The position numbers were made by a program, and so were the translations under genes. Of a stretch of 64,000 nucleotides of DNA, positions 1 through 7,268 are shown piece after piece (within the stretch, counting starts at the first letter, position 1; every line of letters starts with the position of its first letter). The DNA comes from Aquisphaera giovannonii. GTDB taxonomy: Bacteria; Planctomycetota; Planctomycetia; Isosphaerales; Isosphaeraceae. Below the pieces are notes generated by a model. It was not told where the DNA came from, made no database searches, and saw only the letters and a list, made by a program, of their open reading frames with translations. The DNA is taken from NCBI RefSeq assembly GCF_008087625.1, contig NZ_CP042997.1, positions 6,820,001 through 6,884,000 on the forward strand, written 5' to 3'.

Positions 1-942
1 GACGCCGCCGGGGTGGGCGTCGAACCACTCCCGCATCACCTTCGCCAGAAAGGCCGACAGGGGCACCCGGCGCGTCGTCCGCCGCCCCTTGACCCGCTTC
101 TTCTCGCGGATTAGGACGCTCTTGGCCTGGAAGTCGAAGTCGGCGATCCGCGACCGCAGGATCTCCGACCGCCTCGCCCCCGTGTGGGCTGCGAAACAGA
201 ACATCGGATAGATCCAGTCGTGGCGGGCGGTCTCCTGGACGTACCCGAGGAATTCTGCCACCTCGGGCAGTGTGAGGAACAGGCTGTTCCAGAGCTCCCG
301 CTTCTCGTCGTCCTTCAGGCCGCCGCGCTTCAACTGCTCCTCGATCTCGGCCCGCGTCTGGAAGGGCGGCTTCTCGGAGGTCTTCGGGTAGACCAGGCCC
401 TTGTTCGGGAAGGGGCCGGTCACATGGCCCATGCGGACCGCCCAGGACCAGATGCCGGAGAGGCTGGCGATCTCCTTCTTGATCGTGGTCGGGCTGAGCG
501 GCTTTCCGCCCCGGCCTTTCGCCTTCGCCCGCCGGTCGACGTGGCCCTGCAGGTCGGAGGTCGCCAGGTTCTGGACGGCGAAGTCGGCTCCGAGCGACTT
601 CTTCAGGTGGTTCGCATGGATGCGTGCGGTGTAGATCGTGTTGCTCTCCTGTGCTCCCGAGTGCGCTCCCAGGTAGAGGTTGACGAGCCCGCCGAGGGTC
701 ACGACGTCGACCACCTCGGGCTTCGCCGTCAGCTTGCCGCCGGAGAGCAGGAACAGGGGCAGGTTGGCCCCGCGGGGCAGGTCGAGGACGCCCTCCTCGA
801 GCAGCCGAAGATTCCGCTCGACGAGCGCCAGGCTCTCGTCGGCCTCCTTCTGCGTCTCGACGCCGAGGGAATGGCGGAACATTCTGCCGTCGTAGCGGAA
901 GGAAAGCCGGAACTTCTTGCCGCGTTGCTCGACCCAGCCCAT
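1..942 (-). CDS. Tyrosine-type site-specific integrase (C-terminus outside window)
   Basis: Predicted phage/island integrase that would recombine an element into the neighbouring tRNA gene. The reading frame opens with ATG at 942 (MGWVEQRGKKFRLSF), preceded by a GGGAGG-type ribosome binding site, and runs off the left edge after 314 codons. The N-terminal ~60 residues look like an arm-type DNA-binding domain (FRLSFRYDGRMFRHSLGV then KEADE). A SAM-like core-binding region follows (about 90-200), then the start of the catalytic domain with the HTGARRSEI motif near residue 255, whose Arg is the first catalytic residue, and a basic beta-hairpin (IREKKRVKGRR) expected to hold the catalytic Lys. 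The distal HxxR and Tyr motifs lie outside. It sits directly downstream of tRNA-Leu in the same orientation, the usual arrangement for an element integrated in a tRNA 3' end. Confidence 0.88.
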   Translation of the reverse strand, partial: MGWVEQRGKKFRLSFRYDGRMFRHSLGVETQKEADESLALVERNLRLLEEGVLDLPRGANLPLFLLSGGKLTAKPEVVDVVTLGGLVNLYLGAHSGAQESNTIYTARIHANHLKKSLGADFAVQNLATSDLQGHVDRRAKAKGRGGKPLSPTTIKKEIASLSGIWSWAVRMGHVTGPFPNKGLVYPKTSEKPPFQTRAEIEEQLKRGGLKDDEKRELWNSLFLTLPEVAEFLGYVQETARHDWIYPMFCFAAHTGARRSEILRSRIADFDFQAKSVLIREKKRVKGRRTTRRVPLSAFLAKVMREWFDAHPGGV

Positions 943-992
943 TGCGAGACCTCCCGGTCCATCGCAACGAGAATCCAATTCGGGTGCAACCC

Positions 993-1011
993 TGCTCCCA
1001 ATTTGCTCCCA
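993..1011. repeat. Tandem 8-bp direct repeat upstream of the integrase
   Basis: TGCTCCCA occurs at 993-1000 and again at 1004-1011, one helical turn apart (11-bp period), between the integrase start and the tRNA terminator. Spacing of one turn next to an integrase gene suggests protein-binding sites (integrase arm sites or a regulator), but this is inference from position only. Confidence 0.35.
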
Positions 1012-1028
1012 TTTTCGGGGAGCGCATG

Positions 1029-1064
1029 AAAAAAGGACTTACGCCTCATCGACGTAAGTCCTTT
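1029..1064 (-). terminator. Rho-independent terminator of tRNA-Leu
   Basis: A perfect 12-bp inverted repeat (1032-1043 with 1053-1064, 9-nt loop) is followed on the minus strand by a run of six T (plus-strand A run 1029-1034). It lies 8 nt past the 3' end of tRNA-Leu and before the integrase, so it should end tRNA transcription. Confidence 0.8.
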
Positions 1065-1072
1065 CCTCATAG

Positions 1073-1159
1073 TGCCGAAGAGAGGACTTGAACCTCCACG
1101 GGCATGGTTAGCCCACTAGGACCTGAACCTAGCGCGTCTGCCAATTCCGCCACTTCGGC
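1073..1159 (-). tRNA. tRNA-Leu, anticodon CAG
   Basis: The 87-nt minus-strand sequence folds as a class II tRNA with a long variable arm. The acceptor stem GCCGAAG pairs with CTTCGGC and is followed by discriminator A. The anticodon stem CTAGG/CCTAG encloses loop TTCAGGT, giving anticodon CAG. The T arm carries GGTTCAAGTCC. No CCA is encoded. The integrase immediately downstream makes the 3' half of this gene the likely attachment site. Confidence 0.95.
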
Positions 1160-1271
1160 TTGATGCATCTACTATGAGATCAGAGGCATCGGGAGTCAAG
1201 AGGTTCGCGCCTGTTTGCCGGGCAATCCGGATGGATGGGCTCGTCGGGCGGGCGATGGAACCCGGCGAGCA

Positions 1272-3182
1272 TCAACGGGGCAGGACGAGGACATCAAGGT
1301 GCGTCGGGGAGGACTGAGAGTGGAAGAGGCGTTGGGTCGCCTTCCGGAAATCGGACTGCTTCGCGGTGGGGATGTCGACAAAGGTCTGGGGGTTGCGATC
1401 CACGAGCGGGAACCAGGTGCTCTGGACCTGGAGCATCACCCGGTGGCCCGCCCGGAACGTGTGGGCGATGTCGTTCATCCGGAAGCGGACCGGGGTGACC
1501 TGGCCGGGGACGAACGGCTCGGGCTTCGACAGACTGTTGCGGAACCTGCCCCGCATCACGTCGCCCCGGACGAGCTGCTGATAGCCGCCGAGCGGCACGT
1601 CACCCACGCCCCTCGCCGAGAGGTCGTCGGGATAGACGTCGATCAGCTTCACGATCCAGTCGGAATCCGTTCCACTCGTCGAGACGAACAACTTCACGTC
1701 GATCGGGCCGACCAGGGTGAGGTCGGACTCCAGCACGGGCATCTCGTAGACCAGCACGTCCGGGCGGCGTGCGGCGAACCGCTGGTCCTGGATCATGTAG
1801 TCGCCGGGCATCCTCGTAGTCAACGTGTTGAGGTACTCCACCGGATGCGCGGGGTCGCTGACATACTCGTCGAAGCCGTCGGGCGCATCGTCGGCGTCCG
1901 GTCCGACGGGCGGCGTGGGGGACAATCGCCCGCCGGATGCCGGGTAGAGGCTCATCGGCGTCGCCTTCCGGGGCGGCCAGGCATCGAAGGAGCGCCACTG
2001 GTTCGTCCCCGTCTCGAAGACGCGTGCTTCGGCGAAATCCGGGGCGCCCTTGCCCTTCAGGAAGTACTCGAAGAAGGGGAACTCGATCTGCTCGCGGTAA
2101 TGGGTTGCGGTCTTCGAGTGGAAGGGGATCGGCCCGAGCGACGAGGCGTCGCTGCGGGCCCATCCGCCGTGATTCCAGGGGCCCATGACCAGGAGATTCG
2201 TCGCGCCCGGGCTCTGGGCCTCCACGCTCCGATAGACCTCCAAGGCCCCGTACAGGTTCTCCGCGTCGAACCATCCGCCGACGTTCAGGACGGCCGGCTT
2301 GATGTTCCTCAGGTGCGGCCGGAGATTCCGCGCGGCCCAGAAGTCGTCGTAATTTGCGTGCGAGAGCATCTCGTTCCAGAAGGGGACGTCGTCCTTGAAG
2401 TAAGCCTTGTTCGCGTTCGAGAGGGGGCCCACCTTCTCCAGGAAGAAGGCATAGCCGTCGGGCGTGCCGTAGTTGAAGGGTTCCGACGGCCTGTCCCTCG
2501 TGGTCGGGCCCGGGCGAGGATGGCTGAAGCTCGCCATGAAGTTGAACGCATGCGGAAGGATGAACGCCCCGTTGTGATGCCAGTCGTCGCCCGCGAACCA
2601 GTCGGCGATCGGCGCCTGCGGCGACGCCGCCTTGAGGGCGGGGTGGGCGTCGATCATGCCCGCCGCCGTGTAGAAGCCCGGGTAGGAGATCCCCCACTGC
2701 CCGACCTTCCCGCTGTTCCGCGGCACGTTCTTCAGCAGCCAGTCGATCGTATCGTAGGCGTCGGTGCTCTCGTCGACGTCCGCCGGGCCGGACCTGCTCG
2801 GCCTTTGCGGGCGGACGTTGACGAATTCCCCCTCGGACATGTACCGCCCGCGCACGTCCTGATAGGCGAAGATGTAGCCCGACCGGCCGAAGAGGTCCGA
2901 CGGGCCGAGGCTGTCGCGGTACTCGTCGGCGCCGTAGGGCGCCACGCTGTAGGGCGTGCGGCAGAGGAGGATCGGATAGTTCTGCGACCGATCCTTGGGG
3001 ACGTACACCGAAGTGAAGAGTTTCACGCCGTCCCGCGCGGGGATGCGATGCTCGTACTTCGTGTAATGGGCCTTCACGTAATCCAGGCCCTGGGCCGGGG
3101 CGGACGAAGGCGTGGAGGACAGGGCGGCCATCAGGGATAGGCCGGCGGCGGCGGTGCCGATCCGGCTTCGAGGACGTGCCAT
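1272..3182 (-). CDS. Exported CocE/NonD-family (X-Pro dipeptidyl-peptidase S15-like) hydrolase
   Basis: Alpha/beta hydrolase of the CocE/glutaryl-7-ACA acylase type, 636 residues from ATG 3182. I chose this start because the protein then begins with a signal peptide (MARPRSRIGTAAAGLSLMAAL, cut near PAQG) and a GGAG lies upstream; the open frame extends further 5' but without a sensible N-terminus. The nucleophile elbow is GISYPG, the acid is the Asp of GGWFDAEN and the base the His of GPWNHGGW, the order seen in cocaine esterase. The C-terminal part is the jelly-roll domain typical of the family. Substrate cannot be told; family members cleave esters or amides of acyl groups. It lies 74 nt downstream of the BMC operon on the same strand, but its export argues that it is a separate function. 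Confidence 0.85.
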   Translation of the reverse strand: MARPRSRIGTAAAGLSLMAALSSTPSSAPAQGLDYVKAHYTKYEHRIPARDGVKLFTSVYVPKDRSQNYPILLCRTPYSVAPYGADEYRDSLGPSDLFGRSGYIFAYQDVRGRYMSEGEFVNVRPQRPSRSGPADVDESTDAYDTIDWLLKNVPRNSGKVGQWGISYPGFYTAAGMIDAHPALKAASPQAPIADWFAGDDWHHNGAFILPHAFNFMASFSHPRPGPTTRDRPSEPFNYGTPDGYAFFLEKVGPLSNANKAYFKDDVPFWNEMLSHANYDDFWAARNLRPHLRNIKPAVLNVGGWFDAENLYGALEVYRSVEAQSPGATNLLVMGPWNHGGWARSDASSLGPIPFHSKTATHYREQIEFPFFEYFLKGKGAPDFAEARVFETGTNQWRSFDAWPPRKATPMSLYPASGGRLSPTPPVGPDADDAPDGFDEYVSDPAHPVEYLNTLTTRMPGDYMIQDQRFAARRPDVLVYEMPVLESDLTLVGPIDVKLFVSTSGTDSDWIVKLIDVYPDDLSARGVGDVPLGGYQQLVRGDVMRGRFRNSLSKPEPFVPGQVTPVRFRMNDIAHTFRAGHRVMLQVQSTWFPLVDRNPQTFVDIPTAKQSDFRKATQRLFHSQSSPTHLDVLVLPR

Positions 3183-3256
3183 GGGTCGCGATTCTCCGGG
3201 CGCCGGCGTCGAGGGGATCTTGGAGCGATCCAGACTACGCCGACGGCCCGTCGAAG

Positions 3257-4540
3257 TCAGCGCCCCAGCCCAAGCCGCTCCCGGTGGTAGGCCAGCCGGT
3301 CGGTCGGGCTCATCCTCGCGAAGTCGGGACGGCCGTTCGCGACGGCCCTCGACTCGGTCACGAGCGAAGTCGTCCCGTTGCACGAGCAGGCCTCGGCGGA
3401 CGGGCCGCGGCAGGCGCAGGCGTGCCCGTTCGAGTGGGCATGATGCCCGTGCGACTCGACGACCGGCGCCGGGGAGGCGGCCGGGCGGGGCGGGACGACC
3501 ACCGATGCCGAGCCGCCGTAGCTCATCGACTGCTCGGTCACCTTCAGGTCGTCCTCGAGCGGGCGATGGGGCGCGACGCCGAGCTTGCCGAGGACCGCGT
3601 GATACGCCTTCACGGCCTCGACCGGCCCGATGACGCCCTCGACGATCAGGCGCAGGAACTGGACGAACGCGAGCTGGTTCTCAGAGTTGTTGATCTTGCG
3701 GCCGAACAGGGCGACCCTGGCCCCGTACTTCTGCGCATCGTGGAGGAGCTGGAAGGCGTCCCGGGTGGTCCCGGAGGAGCCGCCGAGGATGCCGACGACG
3801 AGGTGCGGGTCGAAGCGGACGAGCTCCTCCATCGCCTTCGGCCCGTGGTAGACGATCTTCAGGAACTGCGGCCTGCCGGCCGGGGCGACGCCCGCGAGCA
3901 TCCTCGTGATCATGTCGTTGAGGTAGTGCGGCAGCACGTCGGGCGCCACGCCCGTGGCGACGTTGGGGTCGAAGACCTCCAGGAAGTAGCGGAACCCCTT
4001 GCGCTCCGCCTCCTCGCGGAAGGCGTGGAACTGCTCCAGGGTCGCGATGTCGCGGTCGAGCTGGTTGTTGAACGTGACGCTGTAGAGCCCGAGGTTCGCG
4101 CCTTGGGTCCGCTCCTCGGGCGTGCAGTCCAGGTGGCCGCACTGCGCGTGGTCGATGTTCGCCGTGCGGAAGGGGCGGGACGCCTCCGTCGCGTAGCCGC
4201 TCCCGCGGGCGAGGTGGATGTCCGTCGTGTCGTTGGCGCGGATGGCCGGCGTGACCGGGGAGTCGTCGAAGAGACGCTCGCGGAACGTCAGGGCGTAGTT
4301 CGAGCTCGTCGACATGAGCATGATGTCGACGAGCCCCTGCCTGGTGATGAGCCGCATCTGCTGGCGGTATTCCTCGAGCGTCTTGAACCGGACCTCGCCG
4401 GCGTGGAGCTCGGGGGACTTGCCCGGGGCGCCGAGGCCGGTGGCCATGTCGGCGTCCTTGGCGTCGGCCAGGATGAACTCGCGGCAGCCCGACGGGTCGG
4501 CGTGGATCGCGGCGAGCTTGCGGTCGAGCGACTTGATCAT
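3257..4540 (-). CDS. BMC-linked DeoC/LacD-like TIM-barrel protein with Cys/His-rich tail
   Basis: A 427-residue protein, last gene of the BMC operon, starting 1 nt after the dehydrogenase stop (translational coupling). I infer a class I aldolase-like (DeoC/LacD) TIM barrel from alternating strand motifs: DIMLMSTS, GLYSVTFNN, RYFLEVFDPN, QFLKIVYHG and RVALFGRKIN. Lys228 in FLKIVYHG sits where the Schiff-base Lys of the family lies. After about residue 345 a low-complexity linker carries many His and Cys (SHGHHAHSNGHACACRG, CSCNG). The protein ends in a short helix-prone segment (DFARMSPTDRLAYHRERLGL) that could target it to the shell. The reaction is not known; it might act on the DHAP or phospho-sugar side of the pathway, or bind metal through its tail. 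Family assignment is moderate; association with the BMC is strong. Confidence 0.6.
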   Translation of the reverse strand: MIKSLDRKLAAIHADPSGCREFILADAKDADMATGLGAPGKSPELHAGEVRFKTLEEYRQQMRLITRQGLVDIMLMSTSSNYALTFRERLFDDSPVTPAIRANDTTDIHLARGSGYATEASRPFRTANIDHAQCGHLDCTPEERTQGANLGLYSVTFNNQLDRDIATLEQFHAFREEAERKGFRYFLEVFDPNVATGVAPDVLPHYLNDMITRMLAGVAPAGRPQFLKIVYHGPKAMEELVRFDPHLVVGILGGSSGTTRDAFQLLHDAQKYGARVALFGRKINNSENQLAFVQFLRLIVEGVIGPVEAVKAYHAVLGKLGVAPHRPLEDDLKVTEQSMSYGGSASVVVPPRPAASPAPVVESHGHHAHSNGHACACRGPSAEACSCNGTTSLVTESRAVANGRPDFARMSPTDRLAYHRERLGLGR

Positions 4541-4541
4541 C

Positions 4542-5663
4542 TCAGCGGCCTCCGGTCACCTTGCCGTTGCCATGGGCGTGCCCGTTCCCGATCCCGGAGA
4601 TCGTCACCCGGGAGCTGCCGAGGCCGCCGTTCCCGCCGCCGCCGGAGCCCATCGTCACGCGGACGGGCTGGCCGGCCGCGGCGGCAGCGACCTTCGCCGC
4701 GGGTGCCGGCGCGGGCTTGCCGGCGGCCTTGGGATTGCCCTTCAGGACGGTGTCGATGGTCTCCCGGAGCACCCGGGAGGAATGCTGGAGGGCGGAGACC
4801 TCCTTGGACCAGAGCTCGATCTCGAACTGGCCGAGGATCCCGGCCCGTCCGACAACGGTCGGCACCGACGTGCAGACGTCCCGCATCCCATAGATCCCGT
4901 TCACGAGGGAGGACACCGGCAGGATCCGTCGCGAGTCCAGGGCGATGGCGTGGACGACCTCGCGGATCGCCATGCCGACGGCGAAGCCGGCGCCGCCCTT
5001 CAACTTGATCACCTCGGCCCCGGAGCCCTTCGTGCGGGTGAAGAGCGCGTCGGCCTGGTTGCTGGTCCAGCCGGGGTACTTCTCGAGCGGCAGCCCGGCG
5101 GCCTGCGCGGCGGACCAGATGGGGACCATGCTGTCGCCGTGCTCGCCCAGGATGAGGGCGGTGACCTGCGTCGGCGGGAGCTTCACGGCGTCCGCGATCA
5201 GGCTGCGGAACCGCGCCGTATCCAGCGCGGTGCCCAGCCCGATGACCTGCGAGGCCGGCAGGCCGAGCTGCCCCAGCGCCAGGTACGTGAGCACGTCCAC
5301 CGGGTTGGAGACGACCAGCACGATGGCGTCCTTCTTGAGCCCGGCCGACTTCACGTTGCCCAGGATGCTCAGGAAGAGCTCGACGTTGCGATTGATCAGG
5401 TCCAGCCGGCTCTCGTCGGGCTTGCGCCGGAGGCCCGCCGTGATCATCACGAGGTCGCTCTCGGGGATGGCCTCGTAGCCGGTGGCCCGGATCCGCTGGT
5501 CCGCCACGAGCGAGGCCCCGTGCAGCAGGTCGAGGGCCTGCCCCTTGCACAGGTCGGCATTCACGTCGATCAGGTCCAGCCCGCTGACGATCCCGCCGCA
5601 CTGGAGCGCGAACGCCGCACACGAGCCGACGAGCCCGCCCCCGCCGATGATGCTCACTTTCAT
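4542..5663 (-). CDS. Lactate/malate dehydrogenase family protein of the microcompartment
   Basis: NAD-dependent 2-hydroxyacid dehydrogenase, 373 residues from ATG 5663 (MKVSIIGGGGLVG), chosen over an upstream in-frame ATG because GGAGAG lies just before it. The Rossmann motif GGGGLVGS, the substrate loop TAGLRRKPDESR, NPVDVLTYLA and the catalytic GEHGDSMVPIWS are all present. Arg occupies the position equivalent to Gln102 of lactate dehydrogenase, which is the malate-type residue, so the physiological substrate is uncertain. In the compartment it would reoxidise or reduce NAD(H) made by the aldehyde dehydrogenase. A Gly/Ala/Pro-rich tail of about 60 residues beyond the normal C-terminus resembles linkers on encapsulated enzymes, but no clear helix follows. 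Confidence 0.88.
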   Translation of the reverse strand: MKVSIIGGGGLVGSCAAFALQCGGIVSGLDLIDVNADLCKGQALDLLHGASLVADQRIRATGYEAIPESDLVMITAGLRRKPDESRLDLINRNVELFLSILGNVKSAGLKKDAIVLVVSNPVDVLTYLALGQLGLPASQVIGLGTALDTARFRSLIADAVKLPPTQVTALILGEHGDSMVPIWSAAQAAGLPLEKYPGWTSNQADALFTRTKGSGAEVIKLKGGAGFAVGMAIREVVHAIALDSRRILPVSSLVNGIYGMRDVCTSVPTVVGRAGILGQFEIELWSKEVSALQHSSRVLRETIDTVLKGNPKAAGKPAPAPAAKVAAAAAGQPVRVTMGSGGGGNGGLGSSRVTISGIGNGHAHGNGKVTGGR

Positions 5664-5733
5664 GACACTCTCCAGTTCCACGGACGCGAGGACGACCACG
5701 GATCGAAGTCTGAGAAAGACAAGACAAATGCAC

Positions 5734-5871
5734 TAACCACGGAAAGCACGGAAAACACGGAAGAAGACAGAACAATCAGTAAGGTTGCCTTCTCCCTGGG
5801 GGGCGGGCCGGCGCCCACAAGTGCCCCGCCTGCTTGCATTCCTTCCGTGTTTTCCGTGCTTTCCGTGGTTA
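5734..5871. repeat. MITE-like element with perfect 30-bp terminal inverted repeats
   Basis: The arms 5734-5763 and 5842-5871 are perfect 30-bp reverse complements around a 78-nt centre. Each arm is built of three 9-bp units of the form CACGGAAAN. Similar 'CACGGAA' tandem repeats are, from general knowledge, dispersed in planctomycete and other bacterial genomes and give rise to spurious HGKHGKHG-type predicted proteins. It sits in the 275-nt gap between the aldolase and dehydrogenase genes, inside the operon, and would fold as a long hairpin in the mRNA. Confidence 0.8.
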
Positions 5872-5938
5872 ATGAATCTTGTGTTGTTGTGACCAGGGAT
5901 CTTTTCAGTGGACCCGCGACGCGGGCTCAGTGGCTCCC

Positions 5939-6895
5939 TCAGCTTGCGGCGCCGCTCAAGGCGCTCATGACCTTGTCGGTGATGGCCTTGACCAGGGCGT
6001 CCACGTCGGTGCCGGCGGAGTGGCCGTTCGTGGACGGGGCGGCGGCCCTGGCAGCCGGGGCAGGGGCGTGTGAGGGAACCTGGCAGGCGACGCCCGTGGA
6101 GGTGGCCTGGCCGTTCTCCAGGAGCTTGGGGTGGATGAAGACCTTCGGCTCCGGGCCGGGCTGGCCGTAGCCCTCGCGGAAGAGGCTGTTGCCGCAGAGG
6201 TCGCAATTCTCGAGGCCGAGGGTCAGGCGCGGGTCGGGGATGCCGAGGCCGGGCTTGAGCTTGATCAGCTCGGCGGCCTTCGCGTCGTCGTAGTAGTTGA
6301 CCCGGCCGAGCTGCTTGGCCAGGAGGAGGATGCGGCAGTAGGCGTCGATGATCTCGGTCTTGAAGTAGGCGTCCTCGAGGTCCGTCCCGTACGTGACGGT
6401 CCCGTGGTTGGCCAGGAGGATCGTCTCGGTGTCCTTGACGTAGGGGAGCACGGTGTCGGCGAACTTCTGGCCGCCCGGCGTCTCGTACGGGGAGATCGCG
6501 ACCTCGCCGAGGAAGACCTCGATCTCGGGGAGGACGCACTTGGGGATCGGCTCGCGGGCGACGGCGAAGGCCGTGGCGTGGGGCGGGTGGCAGTGCACGA
6601 CCGACTTCACGTCGGCGCGGGACTTCATGATCGTCAGGTGGAGGAGCACCTCGCTCGACCGCTTCTTTTTCCCCGAGATCTGCTTGCCGTCCAGGTCCAC
6701 GATGCACAGGTCGTCGGGCTTCATGTAGCCCTTGGACGTCCGGGTGGGGGTGCAGAGGACGCGGTCCTCGCCCAGGCGGTAGCTGATGTTGCCGTCATTG
6801 GCCGCGGCGAACCCCTTCTGGTAGATCCGCCGGCCGATCTCGCACATCAGTTCGCGCATCTTCCATTCGTTCATCACCGAGCCGTTGCCGACCAT
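5939..6895 (-). CDS. Class II aldolase (fuculose/rhamnulose-1-phosphate aldolase-like) with C-terminal encapsulation peptide
   Basis: Zn-dependent class II aldolase/adducin family enzyme, 318 residues, expected to cleave L-fuculose-1-phosphate and L-rhamnulose-1-phosphate to lactaldehyde and DHAP, the entry step of the planctomycetal BMC pathway. Family motifs are NDGNISYR (phosphate site), HCHPPHATAF (two Zn-binding His), the acidic LPEIEVFLGEV segment and ANHGTVTYG (third His). The catalytic domain ends near residue 255. An Ala/Pro-rich linker follows, then the amphipathic helix DVDALVKAITDKVMSALSG, a typical C-terminal encapsulation peptide. CxxC in ENCDLCGN is an extra feature of unknown role. 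It lies 94 nt after a BMC-P gene on the same strand. Confidence 0.9.
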   Translation of the reverse strand: MVGNGSVMNEWKMRELMCEIGRRIYQKGFAAANDGNISYRLGEDRVLCTPTRTSKGYMKPDDLCIVDLDGKQISGKKKRSSEVLLHLTIMKSRADVKSVVHCHPPHATAFAVAREPIPKCVLPEIEVFLGEVAISPYETPGGQKFADTVLPYVKDTETILLANHGTVTYGTDLEDAYFKTEIIDAYCRILLLAKQLGRVNYYDDAKAAELIKLKPGLGIPDPRLTLGLENCDLCGNSLFREGYGQPGPEPKVFIHPKLLENGQATSTGVACQVPSHAPAPAARAAAPSTNGHSAGTDVDALVKAITDKVMSALSGAAS

Positions 6896-6989
6896 GGGTA
6901 TCCTCGCCGTCGTCCAGGGTTTCTGTGTTCCGTTGCGCCGTCGGTTGTCTGGTGGCGTCGCCGGCCCGGCCGGCTCGCCGCGTGGCTTG

Positions 6990-7268
6990 CTAGAAGGAGA
7001 GGCGGTCCAGGAGGCACGCGCAGAACGCGTCCACCGGCGTCTTCGTCTTGCCGAACGGGTTCGCGGCCTCGCGACCCTCGCTCAGCCCCACGAGGGCTCC
7101 CGGGCCGGCGCCGAGGTTGTCATAGGCGACGAGCTCCTCGCCGCGTCCGGGCGAGCCCTCCGTCAGGGCCTCGAGCGTCATGGGCCTGAGCACGACGAGC
7201 CGGCCCCCCCGCAGGGAGTGCACCGATCGGCTGAGCGTGACGCGGCCGACGACCTCGGCGATCCTCAT
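6990..7268 (-). CDS. BMC-P shell vertex protein (EutN/CcmL family)
   Basis: A 92-residue pentameric vertex protein (pfam03319 type) that caps the corners of the shell. MRIAEVVGRVTLS at the N-terminus, then VAYDNLGAGPGALVGLSEGREA and a C-terminal VDAFCACLLDRLSF match the EutN/CcmL pattern (xGxVxGxVxxT ... DxxGAGxGxxVLxxxGxxA ... DAxVVGIVD). The ATG at 7268 overlaps the stop of the preceding RpiB-like gene as ATGA, so the two are translationally coupled. The C-terminal two Cys are unusual for the family. Confidence 0.9.
   Translation of the reverse strand: MRIAEVVGRVTLSRSVHSLRGGRLVVLRPMTLEALTEGSPGRGEELVAYDNLGAGPGALVGLSEGREAANPFGKTKTPVDAFCACLLDRLSF

Noticed and set aside
1272-3182. CocE-type hydrolase as the last gene of the BMC operon
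   Set aside because: Although on the same strand and 74 nt away, it has a signal peptide and an unrelated esterase/acylase family, so I treat it as an independent gene.
5733-6707. Minus-strand open frame containing NHGKHGKHG-type sequence
   Set aside because: The repeat peptide comes from translating the CACGGAA inverted-repeat element; the rest is a shifted frame of the aldolase gene.
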